A DNA stretch of 64,000 nt from Exiguobacterium qingdaonense. Its GTDB lineage: Bacteria > Bacillota > Bacilli > Exiguobacteriales > Exiguobacteriaceae. The stretch is taken from contig NZ_JACSKY010000004.1 of assembly GCF_018617855.1 (NCBI RefSeq), positions 62,001 to 126,000 of the forward strand, written 5' to 3'. The notes below the pieces were generated by a model. That model was given only the letters and a program-made list of their open reading frames with translations. It did no database searches and was not told where the DNA came from. Position 1 is the first letter of the stretch; the number at the start of each line of letters is the position of its first letter. Made by a program: the position numbers and the translations under genes. Shown here in pieces: positions 61,961 to 64,000 of the stretch.

Positions 61961-62046
61961 AGGTCGTGTCCTCTCTTAAGGACACTATTAATATATCAAG
62001 AAACTATTGAGTTGGCAACATCTTTTTTATTTTTTTTGAACTTTTT

Positions 62047-62604
62047 TCATCGAGTCATTTGTTGATGGTCAATATGTCGGCATAAACGCTCCAAATCGCC
62101 TGCATAAACGCAAACGAGCATATTTTGATACAATGTGTCCCGTTCCCAGTGAAGTCCGTTCGCTTTCGCGACACGCTGGGATGGAACATTGTCCGGGTGA
62201 ATGAGCGAAATGATTTCCTTTTCACCCTCAGTAAATGCATATTGCATCAAGCGTGCGGCCGCCTCTCGACCATAACCCATATGCCAATGTTTCGGTGATA
62301 GCCAGTAGCCGACTTCCAACTCGATTTTGCCGTCCAGTTCATGAAGTAGCGTACCTGCGTGACCAATCGGCTCATCACTATCAAACGTCATGAGCTTCAA
62401 TAGACCTGTTTGGCGCCCCGTCTTATAGCGGGCCAATTGACGCTCGAACCATTCGATTGTCTGTTCATCTGTATACGGTCTCCCGTCCGGACTGATGAAG
62501 CGCATCACTCGAGGATCTTGGAGAAGCGATTTAACAAAATAAAAATCAGAAATCGTATACGGTTCAAACCGCAAACGTTCGGATTGCAACTCGACAAGAT
62601 GCAT
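62047..62604 (-). CDS. GNAT acetyltransferase (RimJ/RimL-like)
   Basis: 185 aa. LQSERLRFEPYTISDFYFVKSLL start, GYWLSPKHWHMGYGREAAARLMQYAFTEG (acetyl-CoA motif), and SQRVAKANGLHWERD end. N-terminal or amino-group acetylation; target unknown. Confidence 0.88.
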   Translation of the reverse strand: MHLVELQSERLRFEPYTISDFYFVKSLLQDPRVMRFISPDGRPYTDEQTIEWFERQLARYKTGRQTGLLKLMTFDSDEPIGHAGTLLHELDGKIELEVGYWLSPKHWHMGYGREAAARLMQYAFTEGEKEIISLIHPDNVPSQRVAKANGLHWERDTLYQNMLVCVYAGDLERLCRHIDHQQMTR

Positions 62605-62675
62605 CGTTTTCCGCCCCTTTCTCCCATCACATAACCTGAATTATTCAATTCCCGTTTTCAAGCTACTTCAATCCT

Positions 62676-62990
62676 TTATGCTACAACTTTTAATCCGACG
62701 ACACTGCCGATAATCAACGTCAAATAAAAGATGCGCCAACGACTTTTCGACTCATTCAAATAGAGCATTCCTAATATGACACCACCAGCTGCCCCGATAC
62801 CGACCCAGATCGAATAGGCGAGACTGAGTGGAATGACTTCAAGCGACTTCGATAGCCAATAAAAACTGAGGGCAAACGACAATACCGATAAAATCGACCA
62901 CTTCAATAGTTGGTATCCTTTCGACTTCCCCATGAAAAACACAGCTGTCATTTCGGCAATTCCTGCACCGATCAAATACATCCAACTCAC
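62676..62990 (-). CDS. SMR-family transporter subunit, second of a pair
   Basis: 104 aa, four helices. The conserved membrane Glu is in helix 1 (GAGIAEMTAVFFMG), and the W-G/A-G motif is in YSIWVGIGAAGG. It overlaps its partner by 4 bp. Two-gene SMR pairs act as heterodimers that export cations, as EbrAB/YkkCD/YvdRS. Confidence 0.9.
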   Translation of the reverse strand: MSWMYLIGAGIAEMTAVFFMGKSKGYQLLKWSILSVLSFALSFYWLSKSLEVIPLSLAYSIWVGIGAAGGVILGMLYLNESKSRWRIFYLTLIIGSVVGLKVVA

Positions 62991-63331
62991 GCCTCTTCAC
63001 CTCCTGTCACTTGTTTCAATCCGACGATGCCGACAATCAACGTCGTCACAAGTATTAGTTTCCAACCCGTAAGCCCCTCGTCGAATAAAAATGCACCAAC
63101 AAATACCGTCCCGACCGCACCAATCCCTGTAAAAACGGCGTAGCCTGTACCAGCAGGCAAAACCCTGAACGCTTTAGCCAACAATCCAAAACTGAGTATC
63201 AATAAAATAATCGTCCAGATTGTCGGACCAAGTATAGTGAATCCTTCGGACAATTTCATCGTCGTCGCCCAAACGATTTCAAGCACTCCTGCGCCGAGGA
63301 GTGAGAACCATGCCATCTTCTCCCTACTCAT
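62987..63331 (-). CDS. SMR-family transporter subunit, first of a pair
   Basis: 114 aa, four helices, with Glu in GVLEIVWATTMK and YAVFTGIGAVG. It overlaps the TetR gene by 8 bp and its partner by 4 bp, so all three are one transcript. The order TetR-SMR-SMR matches the B. subtilis yvdTSR operon. Confidence 0.9.
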   Translation of the reverse strand: MSREKMAWFSLLGAGVLEIVWATTMKLSEGFTILGPTIWTIILLILSFGLLAKAFRVLPAGTGYAVFTGIGAVGTVFVGAFLFDEGLTGWKLILVTTLIVGIVGLKQVTGGEEA

Positions 63332-63905
63332 TCCAGCCCACTCCTTTCTTAAAAATTCGGAACGCGGCTTCCTGTCTCATATTCCGATTCTCTTCAAATG
63401 TAAATAATGATAACAAGGCACCGTCTAAAAAACAGTAATATGCGGCATAGAGGTCTTCGAGTGGTTGATCCGGTAAATCGCCGTGCTCGATTGCGAGGCG
63501 GAACTGTTCTTGTTCAAACTGTTTTAGCTTTGATTCGACCGTCCCGATGACTTCCTCGATATACTCTCGAAATTCCGGGGGCGGCACGAGCAACATCCGC
63601 TTCGTCAACATCCACGTCTCTTGATTGTTAAAGAATGACGTGAGTGTATGAACAATCGACTCAATCCGTTCCAAAGGTGGTCGACCGACCGTATCGTCAC
63701 AGGTTCTCTGCCATACTTCTTCATAACGACTCGCCATGTCCGTCACGACTTGCTTAAACAGTTGCTCTTTCCCATCGATATGAGCGTACAAAGATGCTTT
63801 TCGTATGCCTACGTCTTCAGCTATTGCCGCAAGCGACACCCCTTCATAACCTTCATACGCAAAGCGTGTACGGGCGGACTGCATAATCTTCTCTTTTGTA
63901 TTCAC
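63324..63905 (-). CDS. TetR-family regulator of the SMR pair
   Basis: 193 aa from a GTG at 63905 (GAGGAG ten bases before). N-terminal HTH: TRFAYEGYEGVSLAAIAEDVGIRKASLYAHIDGKE (35 positions ~15-50, typical TetR). The C-terminal ligand domain is distinct. Probably represses its own operon through the repeat at 63935 and responds to the exported compound. Confidence 0.9.
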   Translation of the reverse strand: MNTKEKIMQSARTRFAYEGYEGVSLAAIAEDVGIRKASLYAHIDGKEQLFKQVVTDMASRYEEVWQRTCDDTVGRPPLERIESIVHTLTSFFNNQETWMLTKRMLLVPPPEFREYIEEVIGTVESKLKQFEQEQFRLAIEHGDLPDQPLEDLYAAYYCFLDGALLSLFTFEENRNMRQEAAFRIFKKGVGWNE

Positions 63906-63934
63906 GTCATTCACTCTCCTCACCACACAGTTTA

Positions 63935-63954
63935 ACTAACGAACGGTAGGTAGT
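63935..63954. promoter_or_regulatory. TetR operator candidate
   Basis: ACTAACGAACGGTAGGTAGT: imperfect palindrome, 14 of 20 positions symmetric, with perfect outer ACTA/TAGT arms, 30 bp upstream of the TetR gene. The right edge of the window is 46 bp further. Confidence 0.55.
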
Positions 63955-64000
63955 CAAATGTGATGATTGTCTTTTCTCCGACCATTCCGCAAAATAAAGA

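Noticed and set aside
61697-62065. 122-codon ORF crossing the tRNA-Val
   Set aside because: Overlaps tRNA, terminator hairpins and a real gene end; no ribosome site or motif.

Overview
The window looks like a chromosomal segment of a low-to-mid GC Firmicute, most likely Exiguobacterium or a close relative. The inference rests on strong AGGAGG-type ribosome binding sites, a liaIHFSR-type envelope stress operon, a B. subtilis-type Fnr with a C-terminal cysteine cluster, a T-box leader, many cre-like CcpA sites, a YumC-type ferredoxin-NADP reductase and a CYP152 peroxygenase. Genes are tightly packed and most convergent pairs share a bidirectional terminator. I see no prophage, insertion sequence, CRISPR array or rRNA; it reads as ordinary core/accessory chromosome.

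Layout. 1-3202: lia-like operon (liaI, liaH/pspA, liaF, liaS, start of liaR), read leftward. 3283-4413: a palindrome, a short leader ORF with two competing hairpins, and an RsgA-type GTPase. 4453-7620: pflB-pflA (anaerobic pyruvate to formate) with Rex-like and cre-like sites. 7834-10117: a small acidic protein, a DEAD-box helicase and an unknown protein. 10140-13182: a GntR/ABC-2 operon of YtrA type with two operators. 13249-13839: uridine kinase-like NTPase. 13890-17180: ba3-type cytochrome oxidase (including a 39-residue subunit IIa) behind an Fnr-like site, with fnr upstream. 17251-20228: small membrane protein, aldehyde dehydrogenase, MFS pump. 20349-23587: YesMN-type two-component system in one operon with deoD, preceded by a cre. 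23766-27667: M48 peptidase fused to ankyrin repeats, sugar dehydrogenase-like lipoprotein, 14-TM MFS pump. 27731-30965: NosD-NosL-NosY-NosF-like copper-maturation cluster without nosZ. 31112-35845: a sugar ABC transporter split in two by asnA and its T-box. 36008-41756: formate-tetrahydrofolate ligase, a hydrolase, and a nine-SH3 glucosaminidase. 41794-43120: three small genes, one resembling an Imm11-type immunity protein. 43252-43412: two tRNA-Gly. 43569-63954: mixed housekeeping and stress genes (MBL hydrolase, ResA-like thioredoxin, mutarotase, PspC, LCP protein, Fur-boxed yumC, CYP152, K+ channel, alanine symporter, YidD, ProC, tRNA-Val, and a TetR-controlled SMR pair).

How the genes fit together. 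Redox and oxygen control is a theme: pflBA makes formate without oxygen, fhs can feed formate into one-carbon metabolism, and Fnr sits beside a terminal oxidase whose promoter carries an Fnr-like box at an activating position. Carbon control is the second theme: cre-like sites lie near pflB, the aldehyde dehydrogenase, the YesMN system and the sugar-binding protein. A 25-bp motif (22/25 identical) lies upstream of both halves of the split sugar transporter. The most unusual regulatory structure is the RsgA leader (3364-3440), which has the layout of a translation-attenuation switch. All functional calls come from reading motifs by eye; no database search was run.
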